Shown here: in pieces, positions 7,602 to 16,351 of the stretch
Layout: every line of letters starts with the position of its first letter
How positions within the stretch are numbered: position 1 is the first letter of the stretch
Assembly (NCBI GenBank): GCA_044227925.1
Contig: JBGAVW010000003.1
Location: forward strand, 1 to 64,000
Source of the DNA: JADJLQ01 sp044227925
GTDB taxonomy: Bacteria > Bacteroidota > Bacteroidia > Chitinophagales > Saprospiraceae
Length of the DNA stretch: 64,000 bases
Direction of reading: 5' to 3'
Position numbers and translations under genes: made by a program
The notes under the pieces: model-generated
The model's database searches: none
The model's input: the letters and a program-made list of their open reading frames with translations, nothing else
Told to the model about the DNA's origin: nothing

Positions 7602-10415
7602 TCAATGCGGTCTCCATTTTTCAATCTGAATCTGAACTTCTTTTTTATATGTATTCTGGATATCCAATATGAATTCATTTTTATACTCGGAATCATTTTT
7701 AATTCTTTTTATAAATTCATTTGCTTCCATGTTTGTATTGTCTTTTGACATAAAATTTACAGCCATATCCAACATAGACAACACCTGTTCACTTGAAATT
7801 TCATATGGGTTAAATAGATTCAATGGCCTGCCAAGAAAATGTTGAGTGGCTAAAAAAGCTGGTTTTGTTTTATCGGTGGCTCCGTGATTGATTCCAGATT
7901 CGCTATCTATTCCTGCTGCTTTTGCTGCTTGTTTATATCCCGGAACTTTGTCTTCCAATAACAAATTGGTCTCGTAAAACTCTGATTCTAATTCTTTAAT
8001 TTTAGTATTCTGCATGGCAATCAGTTTACTTAAGTCCATAGTATTAAGACCGATACCCACATTCACCATAGAAGTATTGTCAGTTGTAGCAGACCAGGCT
8101 ACTCCAATTATTTTACTAAAGTCATCGACTTTCATATCGGCTGGTGCAATTGCCTTTCCAAATCCATTATTTAATCCGGAAGGAACAATATAATCTCCTG
8201 CATTGACTTTGCCGGTGACATATACCGGTACCTGGCCCATAAATGCTACCTGTTCATACTCTTTTTTAATAGATTCATCCGGGGCATTTCCAAGTACGAT
8301 GGGCTTGGTCGAGATTACCAAAAATTTATTAGCCCCATCTGTCATTTTAGTAATCTTACCGTTTTTTACTGCAACTACATATCCGGGTAAAAACATTTCA
8401 TCTTTTTGAATTTTAGGCAACCATTCTGCATAGTCACCAGATCCGGATTCATAAGTGACGCCAATGCGATTGTTCCTGTAAGTAACAAAAGCATCTCTAC
8501 TGTCATTTGCACTTACCAGCAAATAAGATACAATTCCGACTGCTCCGGCATACAGCGCCGCCTTCGCAACCGATTTAACAATCATACTTGGAATTGGGCT
8601 GGTAGTACATACCCCTAAGCCCACACAAAACGTAACAGAGGTGGCAGCAGTCACAATACCAGCTATAGCTGCAGCAAGATCCACAGCAGTACTGGCAACC
8701 AGTAACTCTGCTTGTAATACGGCTGTGTTGTAATAGGCTAATTCATTAATATATCGTTGGTTCAGCAAGTATTGACTTGCATTTTCTCCTTCTATACGCC
8801 CGACTACTCCGTTACTGCTGTTTCGAAATTCTACAAAATTATTTGCCCATCCGGGACTAGGATTGGCGACCTGTATACTGATTCCATGAGGTCCGGTCAA
8901 GTTTTTAAAATTAGCAATAAAATCTCCACCGTTGCTTACAGATAAAGCATTGTTTAAATAACCCGGTCCTGCTACCGTAAGAGACTTTTGAAAAATGGAA
9001 CTACCACCGACATTAAGTCTTTTTCTTATTCCTAATCCACCCAACACTTTTAGTGCGCCTGTAGTAGGGGTGAATGATTGAGTCAAATCCAAAACTGTGG
9101 TCATGCCATTGAACATGGCCATGCCTCCCACGTTAAGATTAAGTCCTATTCCGGTTCCACCAACTACCACCAGGGCTCCGGTATTGGGATCGAAAGATTG
9201 AGTTTTATCAGTAATAGCTACCGATGAGCCAAAAGCAGCTGGACCTCCAAATTTTGTAATACCTCCTACCCATAAATTTTCTCTAACATATGCTCCACCT
9301 CCTACTTGTAAAGCACCCGAAGGCAATGTGGATGAAGTATCGGTTTGGTACTGAGACAGGATTTTGAATTTATGCAAGAATGTAGCACATGAATCTACCG
9401 TCAATTTGCCACTGAGATAAGTAGGGCTAATTTTATTTATATTGAGACCACCAAAAAGATTTACCGTAGAATCCACTTGTAATGTGCCTGTTAATTTTGT
9501 TGGACTCTTCTTCGTTACAGTGAGACGATTATTGAGCAAGGTTACACCATCCACATTAAGTGAAGTATTAAATGTGGTAATTTGATTTACAGTTAGACTC
9601 CCGGTCAGCAAACTTGGACTAAGATTAGCAACGGTAAAAGGCCCAAAGTTGAAGGTGGCCCCTCCCATGGTGTTTAATACAACATTTTTTTTGACAATCA
9701 GAGAATCGCAAAATGTGGCATTATGTAATACAAATAATTTTTGACCGACGGTAACATTCTTACCGACCTCAAAGTTTAGTTTGGTACGGATATCTCCGCC
9801 AGCTAAAATTCTTAATCGTTCTATATTATCCGTAATCATAATCAGATCTACAAAATCTGCTGTACCCAGTGAATTGATTCTAAATATATTGCCACTGGCA
9901 TCTGTTTTTGCATTGCCCAGTACCGACCAATCTGTAGAAATCACTCCCGGCTCAGGCGGACCAAAACTGGAAGGGGTAGTTATTTGATTTTGGTCAGCGA
10001 TACGATCTGTTGTACCGGCATGAATAGCATAAGGCACAGACATCAATTTACTGCTGCTTAATACTGTAAATTTGGATTTTTGGAGATCTTTGAATGACAC
10101 CTCCATCCAAATGTTTTTATCATTCCAAGGGATCAGGCTATACTCCCCTTTTTCATTTTTACCTTCCCCTATTATAAGATTAAATAAGCCCAGGGCATTG
10201 GTATGGGTTTCATGAGTTTCCGTATAATATTCCATGCGGTCACCATCAGCGTGGCTAAAGAGCACAACCCTTAATTCTACTTTTTCATTGGTCATCAAAA
10301 CCCCATCTATCTTTCTGACTACAGCCTGGTAATTCATTCCTTTGGGCATCATCTGGGCACTCAGATATACCGATTGGATGCTTAATATGAATAATATAAC
10401 ATTTACCTTTTTCAT
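7602..10415 (-). CDS. Exported phage-tail-fibre-like protein, paralogue C (937 aa)
   Basis: First transcribed of the three fibre paralogues. I place the start at ATG 10415 (MKKVNVILFILSIQSVYLSAQ), which begins directly with the signal peptide like paralogue B; an upstream ATG at 10430 adds MLLSK. Architecture: GMNYQAVVRKIDG domain, WSVLGNAKTD...LGTADFVDLIMITDNIERLRI, beta repeats (LTGSLTVN, LTGTLQVDS, LSGKLTVDS), two TGALxVxGG repeats, NNFVEFRNSSNGVVGRIEGE near residue 540, a hydrophobic stretch with FCVGLGVC, YAEWLPK near 660, the G2-like domain and the IEKWRPH tail. Similarity to A and B through the whole length indicates duplication followed by strong divergence. It starts about 20 bp after the small T9SS protein, so co-transcription is likely. 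Confidence 0.85.
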   Translation of the reverse strand: MKKVNVILFILSIQSVYLSAQMMPKGMNYQAVVRKIDGVLMTNEKVELRVVLFSHADGDRMEYYTETHETHTNALGLFNLIIGEGKNEKGEYSLIPWNDKNIWMEVSFKDLQKSKFTVLSSSKLMSVPYAIHAGTTDRIADQNQITTPSSFGPPEPGVISTDWSVLGNAKTDASGNIFRINSLGTADFVDLIMITDNIERLRILAGGDIRTKLNFEVGKNVTVGQKLFVLHNATFCDSLIVKKNVVLNTMGGATFNFGPFTVANLSPSLLTGSLTVNQITTFNTSLNVDGVTLLNNRLTVTKKSPTKLTGTLQVDSTVNLFGGLNINKISPTYLSGKLTVDSCATFLHKFKILSQYQTDTSSTLPSGALQVGGGAYVRENLWVGGITKFGGPAAFGSSVAITDKTQSFDPNTGALVVVGGTGIGLNLNVGGMAMFNGMTTVLDLTQSFTPTTGALKVLGGLGIRKRLNVGGSSIFQKSLTVAGPGYLNNALSVSNGGDFIANFKNLTGPHGISIQVANPSPGWANNFVEFRNSSNGVVGRIEGENASQYLLNQRYINELAYYNTAVLQAELLVASTAVDLAAAIAGIVTAATSVTFCVGLGVCTTSPIPSMIVKSVAKAALYAGAVGIVSYLLVSANDSRDAFVTYRNNRIGVTYESGSGDYAEWLPKIQKDEMFLPGYVVAVKNGKITKMTDGANKFLVISTKPIVLGNAPDESIKKEYEQVAFMGQVPVYVTGKVNAGDYIVPSGLNNGFGKAIAPADMKVDDFSKIIGVAWSATTDNTSMVNVGIGLNTMDLSKLIAMQNTKIKELESEFYETNLLLEDKVPGYKQAAKAAGIDSESGINHGATDKTKPAFLATQHFLGRPLNLFNPYEISSEQVLSMLDMAVNFMSKDNTNMEANEFIKRIKNDSEYKNEFILDIQNTYKKEVQIQIEKWRPH

Positions 10416-10437
10416 TTTTGACAATAGCATGGTTATT

Positions 10438-10965
10438 CTATGAATGTTTGATTATTTTAAAAGATCTTATCCAGAAACCTTGTTCATTTATCACGGATAA
10501 CATATAAATTCCCTCCGGCAGTTCTTTGGTTTTTAACTGGATATCTGTTGATCCTCCAGGAGCATTTTGGCTGAGTATATTCCGCCCTGTAACATCGGTC
10601 ATTTTTATTTTCAACTTGTCTTTCTGCAAAGTCTTAATGGAGACATTTAGTATTTCTTTCGCCGGGTTTGGGAAAATAATTATGTCGTATGATAAAGCTC
10701 CGGCTTTAGAAAATTCTATAACCTTTACCTGTGGTTGGTGATATCCTTGAGTATGATATCCTTTGTCAATCGCCAGGGTCTGTACAAATGTTTCACCCAA
10801 TGTCCATTCCAAAGTAATTTGGTCGCTTTTTGAAACGGTCCCGGCCACACTAATTACTGATGGGGACTTTCCGTCCTGTTGGCTACAAAGTATCTGAGCT
10901 GATAATAGACAGATACTCATGAGGCAAAAATTCAACATTATAGTTTGATCTGTTTTATTTTTCAT
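10438..10965 (-). CDS. Small secreted protein with T9SS type A sorting domain (175 aa)
   Basis: The first ~30 residues form a Sec signal peptide (LMSICLLSAQILCSQ). A short module follows (SVISVAGTVSKSDQITLEWTLGE...GYHTQGYHQP), common in Bacteroidota exoproteins. Residues ~95-175 are a T9SS C-terminal sorting domain: IIIFPNPAKEILNVSI, then DVTGRNIL, ending LPEGIYMLSV...FKIIKHS. It should be exported through the T9SS and anchored or released at the cell surface. There is almost nothing besides the module and sorting domain, so it may be a small structural or partner protein. It lies 8 bp after the giant adhesin and about 20 bp before fibre paralogue C, so it is probably in the same operon. Start ATG at 10965; a second ATG nine codons in is also possible. 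Confidence 0.85.
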   Translation of the reverse strand: MKNKTDQTIMLNFCLMSICLLSAQILCSQQDGKSPSVISVAGTVSKSDQITLEWTLGETFVQTLAIDKGYHTQGYHQPQVKVIEFSKAGALSYDIIIFPNPAKEILNVSIKTLQKDKLKIKMTDVTGRNILSQNAPGGSTDIQLKTKELPEGIYMLSVINEQGFWIRSFKIIKHS

Positions 10966-10973
10966 ACTGGATT

Positions 10974-13900
10974 CTAATTGATGATGACCATTTTCTTTGT
11001 TGATGAAAGGCCATCAAAGTATAATGTATAATAGTATATCCCGGAGTGTTTCATGCTGCTGCCATCCAACTGCAACTGATTAAAACCTTTCAAACCTGCA
11101 CCGTAAATGGATTTGATTATTTTACCGGTGACATCGGAGATCTCCAGTCGGTAACCGGCTTTGTAAGGTAAATTAAACTGCACTTGTGTAATAGAGCTGA
11201 ATGGGTTAGGAATATTCTGAGACAAAGAGAAATATCTATCTTTATCAGTTGATTTAATTTCAATCTTCCTTTTATCCTCCACGTTGGCATTCGGGGTGAC
11301 CTGCCGCTCTCCTGCTGGCCTGAACGAATCCGGGCAACTATTTTCGATACCATCCTGGAGTGAGACATATGTTCTGCAAAAATCAAAGAGTCCCGCCTCG
11401 TCCCAAACATAAATGTCTATCGGCAATAAAGAAATTTTTCCGCCTACGATGTCTGAGCAAGTCAATGTTTTATTTGTATTTTCCTTATTAGAGGAAAAAC
11501 TATATCCCAGGTTAGCATCCGGTGTACAGTTATCGTAACTCCCGGCATTAAGGTCTTTTGCCCAAATGATAATGCTCCCATTAGAGGGCATGATTACCGT
11601 TGCTACACCGTTATAACAATAAGGTGTTGGTTTTTTACAATCTTTCACTGTAAGTCTGAATGAAGTGGTATCCTCATTTCCACATCGGTCACTGACCATG
11701 ATATGTATCAAAGACACTCCGGATATTACGGGTGCGGTAAATCTTTTTACATCACCAGCACTTTTAAGATCTATGCTCGGTCTATTGTATTTTAATGAAT
11801 TCAAATCCAAAGCTGACGGATGATTATCAATTTCCCATCGGTATCTTAATAGCTCAACCGGTGTACAGTCATCAAATGCATTAAGATTAAAATCAACTTT
11901 AAAAGTTGAACATACAGTGTCAAGGATACAAAAAGTGGTATCCTGCATATGGATTTGAGGAGGAATGCTATCAAATACTTTTATTATTTGTTTGTAACTG
12001 ATGTATCCATCACCATTATCTTTTACATTACGAAATACACATGCTCTTGATTTAGTATCGGCTACCAGACTATCATTCACTATGATGTCCTGATTACGGG
12101 TATGAGCATCAGGATCAATAAGATAGCTATCGGCACACCAGTCGATTATTTGCCAGGTTCTGACTATTTTATAGCATCCATCGGATACAATATCAAATAT
12201 TTCATCTTTGTATGTAATGCCTACCAGTTCACATTCATCATCAGAAATAATAGGAGAGCCGGTAGAGGAAGGAGTAAGTCCATCTTTTGCTGTACAAAAT
12301 GCAATATGATCCTGTGGGAAAATTACTTCAAAATCAGATCTGTGTTTGACTATAATTTTCTGAGAAGTGGTTACAAGGTTACCGCATTTGTCTGATGCAG
12401 TCCATGTTCGTGATAACCAACCAGTACCACAATTATTTATGATGGAACTGTCCTTTTGTTTTAAACTGCTTGCCACAATCTCACAGTTATCCCAAATCCA
12501 GAATTTGTTTTGACCGGCAGTATCCGAAGCAGGTATCGAATTTCTGAACCTTGGTGTATAAAAATAGTCTGATGGATTTGTTTTGCCTGCTTGATCAAAT
12601 CGGTCAAGGCAGAGCCAACTATGACAATAAACCGGAGCCCAGGCTGCATGATGATCATCGCAAGGTACAGGATTGCCATGTTCATCTGTATGTTCTGTAT
12701 TAGAAGAGGCACATCCGTACCAACCAAAAGGTTTTCCGATTCCATCCAATGCATCAGTCAAAATCCCATCATTCTCTTTGACACATTCAATCTCGGCATA
12801 AGGTATATTTTTATAATCCCTACAGGTTCCGTCTGCCGGCCAATCCAGATTATCCGGAAATTTATTGCAATCCGCATATTCAAATACATTTCCATGTTCA
12901 GAATACACATTATCACAATACAAGAATAGGTCGCGTGGCTTCTCGGCAATAGGTGGTGTTTTATCATCCACTCGTACCATAACCATTACATCCTTCCATA
13001 GCATTCTGGAGCATGTATTGCCTGGAGCGATATTGTCTCCGTAGAAAGATCCGGCCATCAGGCCCAGTCTCGGAAAATAAAAATCGAAATTACAGAGTTC
13101 GGGTGCCCCGGATCCCGGGTATGCAGAACGATAGTCATCGAGACCTGCCAGCGCAAACCATTCTTTTAATGGAGGGTCACAGAAAATTAATGGATATCTC
13201 CAATTTATATCTTTGGGTGCTTTAAATTTTGAATAATTGGCATTTCTTGAAAATCCGAAATTAAGATTATGGTCAGCCCTGTAATGACTTCTGGGATACC
13301 CTGCATTATATAAAAACCAATAATGCTCAGCATAAGGGAATATATGGGGATCATATTGAGGAATGCCACAAGCCTCCCATACCCGCAGCACTACCTGATA
13401 GGATGCACAGGCGTTTAAATCCAGGTAATCTTTGAAGATATAACTGCTGATATAATCTTCAATATAAAAATCATAGTATTCTTGCGATGCTTTGTAATCC
13501 CGAATACCGCATTGGGCAATAATGGCATCGTAGACATATTTTCGTGCTGCATTTATTGAATCCATAGTCGCGATGGCAAAGTGCAGTACATTACAGCAAT
13601 TATCCTTACTCCCTCTATCCAGATCTTTGGCATATATCCTGGACCAACAAGTGGCCGGATCTACCGTAGAAACCGTATTTTCTGTTGCAAGTACTTCCGG
13701 TGGCTGGTCATCTATGACACAAACTTGTATCATAGTATCCGTTCTGTTTAAACAGGCATCACTGAGAGTAACATTAATAGTGTGACACCGTACACCATAG
13801 ATGCCCTGATTTGCTGGTAATTTAATTTGGCCTGGCAATTTACCTGACTGCACTATAGCCTTTGCATTGTTTGATGGATCGGAATAGGTAACTGTATACG

Positions 13901-15908
13901 CTTGTTTAATATTAGAATTGCAATCCGATATAATTAACTCTTTTAGTTCGGTGGTAGCATAACATGAATGCGGATCTACTGAAGATCGGTAATACAACCT
14001 ATCGTCTCGCAGGTGTATCCCACCGGTAGCAGGAATTATCAGCTTTGGCCCCTCTTTATCCAAAACGTGTATATATTGTATATAAAACGTTTCCTTTTCG
14101 CCGCACCAATCATAAACAGCCCATTCCCTTCTGATTTTGAATCCCGAGCCGTCACTGCAAAGGGGAATGATTTCATCTTTATACCTTACCTGTATTTTAC
14201 AGTATCGATTTGGCAGACTATATAAGCTGATCTTTTGCCATTCAAAAATATATTCCCCTTCATCCCAAACCAGCACACTATCATATAAATAAGGTACGGT
14301 ATTGAGATAAGCAGGTAAACACGGATAATTGGCATTAAAAGAATCCTGCTTTTGCAGGCTGATTAATAATTCAGGATGAGGATAAAATTTGCTTGCCGGG
14401 TCTTTGGAGAAAATAATTTCTTCATAATCCGGCAAATCTGCGGTTTCTTCAACATTTGGAGTTTTGCATACTACTTTACAATTTAATGAAATCAAGTCAG
14501 GTGCTTGGATCTCTTCGATTGAATCTTTAGCGATAATAAGCAGATCTGAACATCGGGAAGCATTTCCCCAGGCATCGATGGCTAGAATCGTCCTTGAAAT
14601 CTGACCAAGCCCCTTGGGATCATTACAGCCAAAATCTTCAAATGTCATATTTTCAATAGTAGCTGTATTCCGAGTCGAACAATTATCAATTACTTGCGTG
14701 TTAATCTCCAGAAGTTTTTCAATCTGAGAGCAAGAGATGGTTCGAGTACCATTGCAACCGGCAACAGGTGAAGATTTATCTTCTACTTTCAGATAACCCC
14801 AACAGGTATTTCCATTTTGATTGGAGACTGAATATATTAAAGTTTGCCCAAGATGGGACCGGTCAAGATCGAATCCTGCGAGGGCATTGGTACCAAACGG
14901 ATAAGTTATTTTGAGATTATAACCGAAAGTGGTGCATTCATTTGTTACAGATGATAATACCTGATCCGCATTGATTGCTATATAACACTCATTAACCGGC
15001 ATGCTTATGTTTATTTGGGATCTGCATGTCAAATCACAATTGCTACACAAATCACTTTCCAACAAAGTAATGACGACTAAGCCATTGCCTTGTCTCACCC
15101 CAACAATAGAATTAGAATCACTCACTCCCCAAAGATTAGATGAGCCGCCTCCGCCTCCTGCGCCATAAGCACTCCCACCTCCGTACCATCCTCCTCCTCC
15201 GCCGCTAATGTGAAATTGGGCTGGTCCATTGCCAGCATTACCACCAAATCCCCAACTACCCGCTTCACCTGGAGCATATCCTGCAGCTCCACCAAATACT
15301 TGTGTGCCACCACCACCGCCAGGCGAAAAGTGATAAAGCGCAATACCATCTTGACCTAAGGTGCCACCTCCCGCACCACCGCTTCCTGCATTTGGGAAAC
15401 CTGTATTTCCACCACCTCCTCCTCCGGCAACTATCAATCTTGAGTCAAGATCATGTAATATGGTGCGTATATCGGTAGCACCACCGCCTCCGGCGCCAAA
15501 TACACCACCATCTCCACCACCATTATATCCCCCATCATAAACATTGTTTAATCCTGTTTTTCCCTGGCCACCTATCACTATATACAACAGTTGTCCACTT
15601 TGCACATCAAGCACACCCGAAGAATAACCACCAAGACCACCGTCATCCTGCAATACCATGATTGCATTTTCACAGTCCAATGATCCTCCACCTTGTGCGC
15701 CCCAAACTTCAATTTTGATTTTTTGTACACAAGAAGGGACATTCCACCTTTGAACCTTCCCTGTATAAGGAAATATAATCTTAGGTTGTGCATATGCATT
15801 GAACACACATAAAATACTTAAAAGGTAAATACAAGATTTTGAGATTTTCTTAAAGTGTAGTTTATAGAATGCAATGAATAGGCTATTAAAATTGGTAACT
15901 ACTTGCAT
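10974..15908 (-). CDS. Giant Gly-rich, Cys-rich T9SS surface protein (1644 aa)
   Basis: The longest open frame begins with TTG at 15947; I choose the ATG at 15908 (MQVVTNFNSLF...), followed by a signal peptide ending LCVFNAYAQ near residue 41. Residues ~73-260 form a Gly-rich domain (GGVFGAGGGGATDIR, LIVAGGGGGG), resembling the Gly-rich fold of PF12810/ALK-type proteins. The remaining ~1200 residues are Cys-containing Ig/HYR-like repeats (RTWTASDKCGNLVTTS, RTWQIIDWC, IWAKDLNAGSYDNC). The last ~85 residues are a T9SS type A sorting domain (NIPNPFSSITQVQFNLP...GIYYYTLYFDG...KKMVIIN). Likely an outer-surface adhesin or gliding-related protein. It heads the minus-strand block and sits 8 bp before the small T9SS gene. 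The cargo call is solid; the adhesive role is inferred. Confidence 0.85.
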   Translation of the reverse strand: MQVVTNFNSLFIAFYKLHFKKISKSCIYLLSILCVFNAYAQPKIIFPYTGKVQRWNVPSCVQKIKIEVWGAQGGGSLDCENAIMVLQDDGGLGGYSSGVLDVQSGQLLYIVIGGQGKTGLNNVYDGGYNGGGDGGVFGAGGGGATDIRTILHDLDSRLIVAGGGGGGNTGFPNAGSGGAGGGTLGQDGIALYHFSPGGGGGTQVFGGAAGYAPGEAGSWGFGGNAGNGPAQFHISGGGGGWYGGGSAYGAGGGGGSSNLWGVSDSNSIVGVRQGNGLVVITLLESDLCSNCDLTCRSQINISMPVNECYIAINADQVLSSVTNECTTFGYNLKITYPFGTNALAGFDLDRSHLGQTLIYSVSNQNGNTCWGYLKVEDKSSPVAGCNGTRTISCSQIEKLLEINTQVIDNCSTRNTATIENMTFEDFGCNDPKGLGQISRTILAIDAWGNASRCSDLLIIAKDSIEEIQAPDLISLNCKVVCKTPNVEETADLPDYEEIIFSKDPASKFYPHPELLISLQKQDSFNANYPCLPAYLNTVPYLYDSVLVWDEGEYIFEWQKISLYSLPNRYCKIQVRYKDEIIPLCSDGSGFKIRREWAVYDWCGEKETFYIQYIHVLDKEGPKLIIPATGGIHLRDDRLYYRSSVDPHSCYATTELKELIISDCNSNIKQAYTVTYSDPSNNAKAIVQSGKLPGQIKLPANQGIYGVRCHTINVTLSDACLNRTDTMIQVCVIDDQPPEVLATENTVSTVDPATCWSRIYAKDLDRGSKDNCCNVLHFAIATMDSINAARKYVYDAIIAQCGIRDYKASQEYYDFYIEDYISSYIFKDYLDLNACASYQVVLRVWEACGIPQYDPHIFPYAEHYWFLYNAGYPRSHYRADHNLNFGFSRNANYSKFKAPKDINWRYPLIFCDPPLKEWFALAGLDDYRSAYPGSGAPELCNFDFYFPRLGLMAGSFYGDNIAPGNTCSRMLWKDVMVMVRVDDKTPPIAEKPRDLFLYCDNVYSEHGNVFEYADCNKFPDNLDWPADGTCRDYKNIPYAEIECVKENDGILTDALDGIGKPFGWYGCASSNTEHTDEHGNPVPCDDHHAAWAPVYCHSWLCLDRFDQAGKTNPSDYFYTPRFRNSIPASDTAGQNKFWIWDNCEIVASSLKQKDSSIINNCGTGWLSRTWTASDKCGNLVTTSQKIIVKHRSDFEVIFPQDHIAFCTAKDGLTPSSTGSPIISDDECELVGITYKDEIFDIVSDGCYKIVRTWQIIDWCADSYLIDPDAHTRNQDIIVNDSLVADTKSRACVFRNVKDNGDGYISYKQIIKVFDSIPPQIHMQDTTFCILDTVCSTFKVDFNLNAFDDCTPVELLRYRWEIDNHPSALDLNSLKYNRPSIDLKSAGDVKRFTAPVISGVSLIHIMVSDRCGNEDTTSFRLTVKDCKKPTPYCYNGVATVIMPSNGSIIIWAKDLNAGSYDNCTPDANLGYSFSSNKENTNKTLTCSDIVGGKISLLPIDIYVWDEAGLFDFCRTYVSLQDGIENSCPDSFRPAGERQVTPNANVEDKRKIEIKSTDKDRYFSLSQNIPNPFSSITQVQFNLPYKAGYRLEISDVTGKIIKSIYGAGLKGFNQLQLDGSSMKHSGIYYYTLYFDGLSSTKKMVIIN

Positions 15909-16351
15909 CCTAACTGTTTTTGGGTTGGTGATAAAAACTCTCAGCAAGATATAGCATTAATCAACAGTTGTTAAAAACATACTCTGAAATCACTTCCAAT
16001 TAAAAACACACAAGAGTTGTAATATTATTATTTACACCTTTATATATCGTATAATTACCTTAATCAGGTTTTTAAAGAGGTGTACATACTAACTTTATCC
16101 TATTTTAAACATTAAATAAAAAATGAATTTATTTTGTTAATGGTGTATAAAAATTAATGAAATCTTAAATAACTAACTTTCGCGAGGTCATAAAACATGG
16201 TCAGGAATAAATGTAAAATTTATTCAAATGAGCTTAATGAATATCCACTGAGGCAATTTTTTTTAATCATCAAAGGTTTTTGTTTTTTATATATTCATAT
16301 TAGCAATATGCTATTTTCAGGTATTTAAAACGTAATAAAATTCTACTAGAA
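15909..16351. other. Divergent intergenic region, no gene seen
   Basis: About 440 bp, very A+T-rich, separate the minus-strand exoprotein block from the plus-strand cytochrome gene. Both promoters must lie here. I found no exact TAnnTTTG box for either direction, no hairpin with a T-run, and no small reading frame I would defend. Confidence 0.6.

Noticed and set aside
2819..9987. Plus-strand open frames inside the fibre genes
   Set aside because: They are antisense shadows of low-stop coding sequence, with Pro-rich or irregular translations and no conserved motif.
1885..10415. Prophage or tail-derived injection system
   Set aside because: There are no capsid, portal, terminase, sheath, baseplate, integrase or lysis genes, and each fibre has its own Sec signal.
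1885..10415. CRISPR array or DNA-level tandem repeat
   Set aside because: Repetition is at the protein-motif level; spacing and sequence vary too much for an array, and no cas gene is present.
15909..15947. TTG start of the giant adhesin at 15947
   Set aside because: The ATG at 15908 gives a shorter N-region before the signal peptide and is a better initiator.
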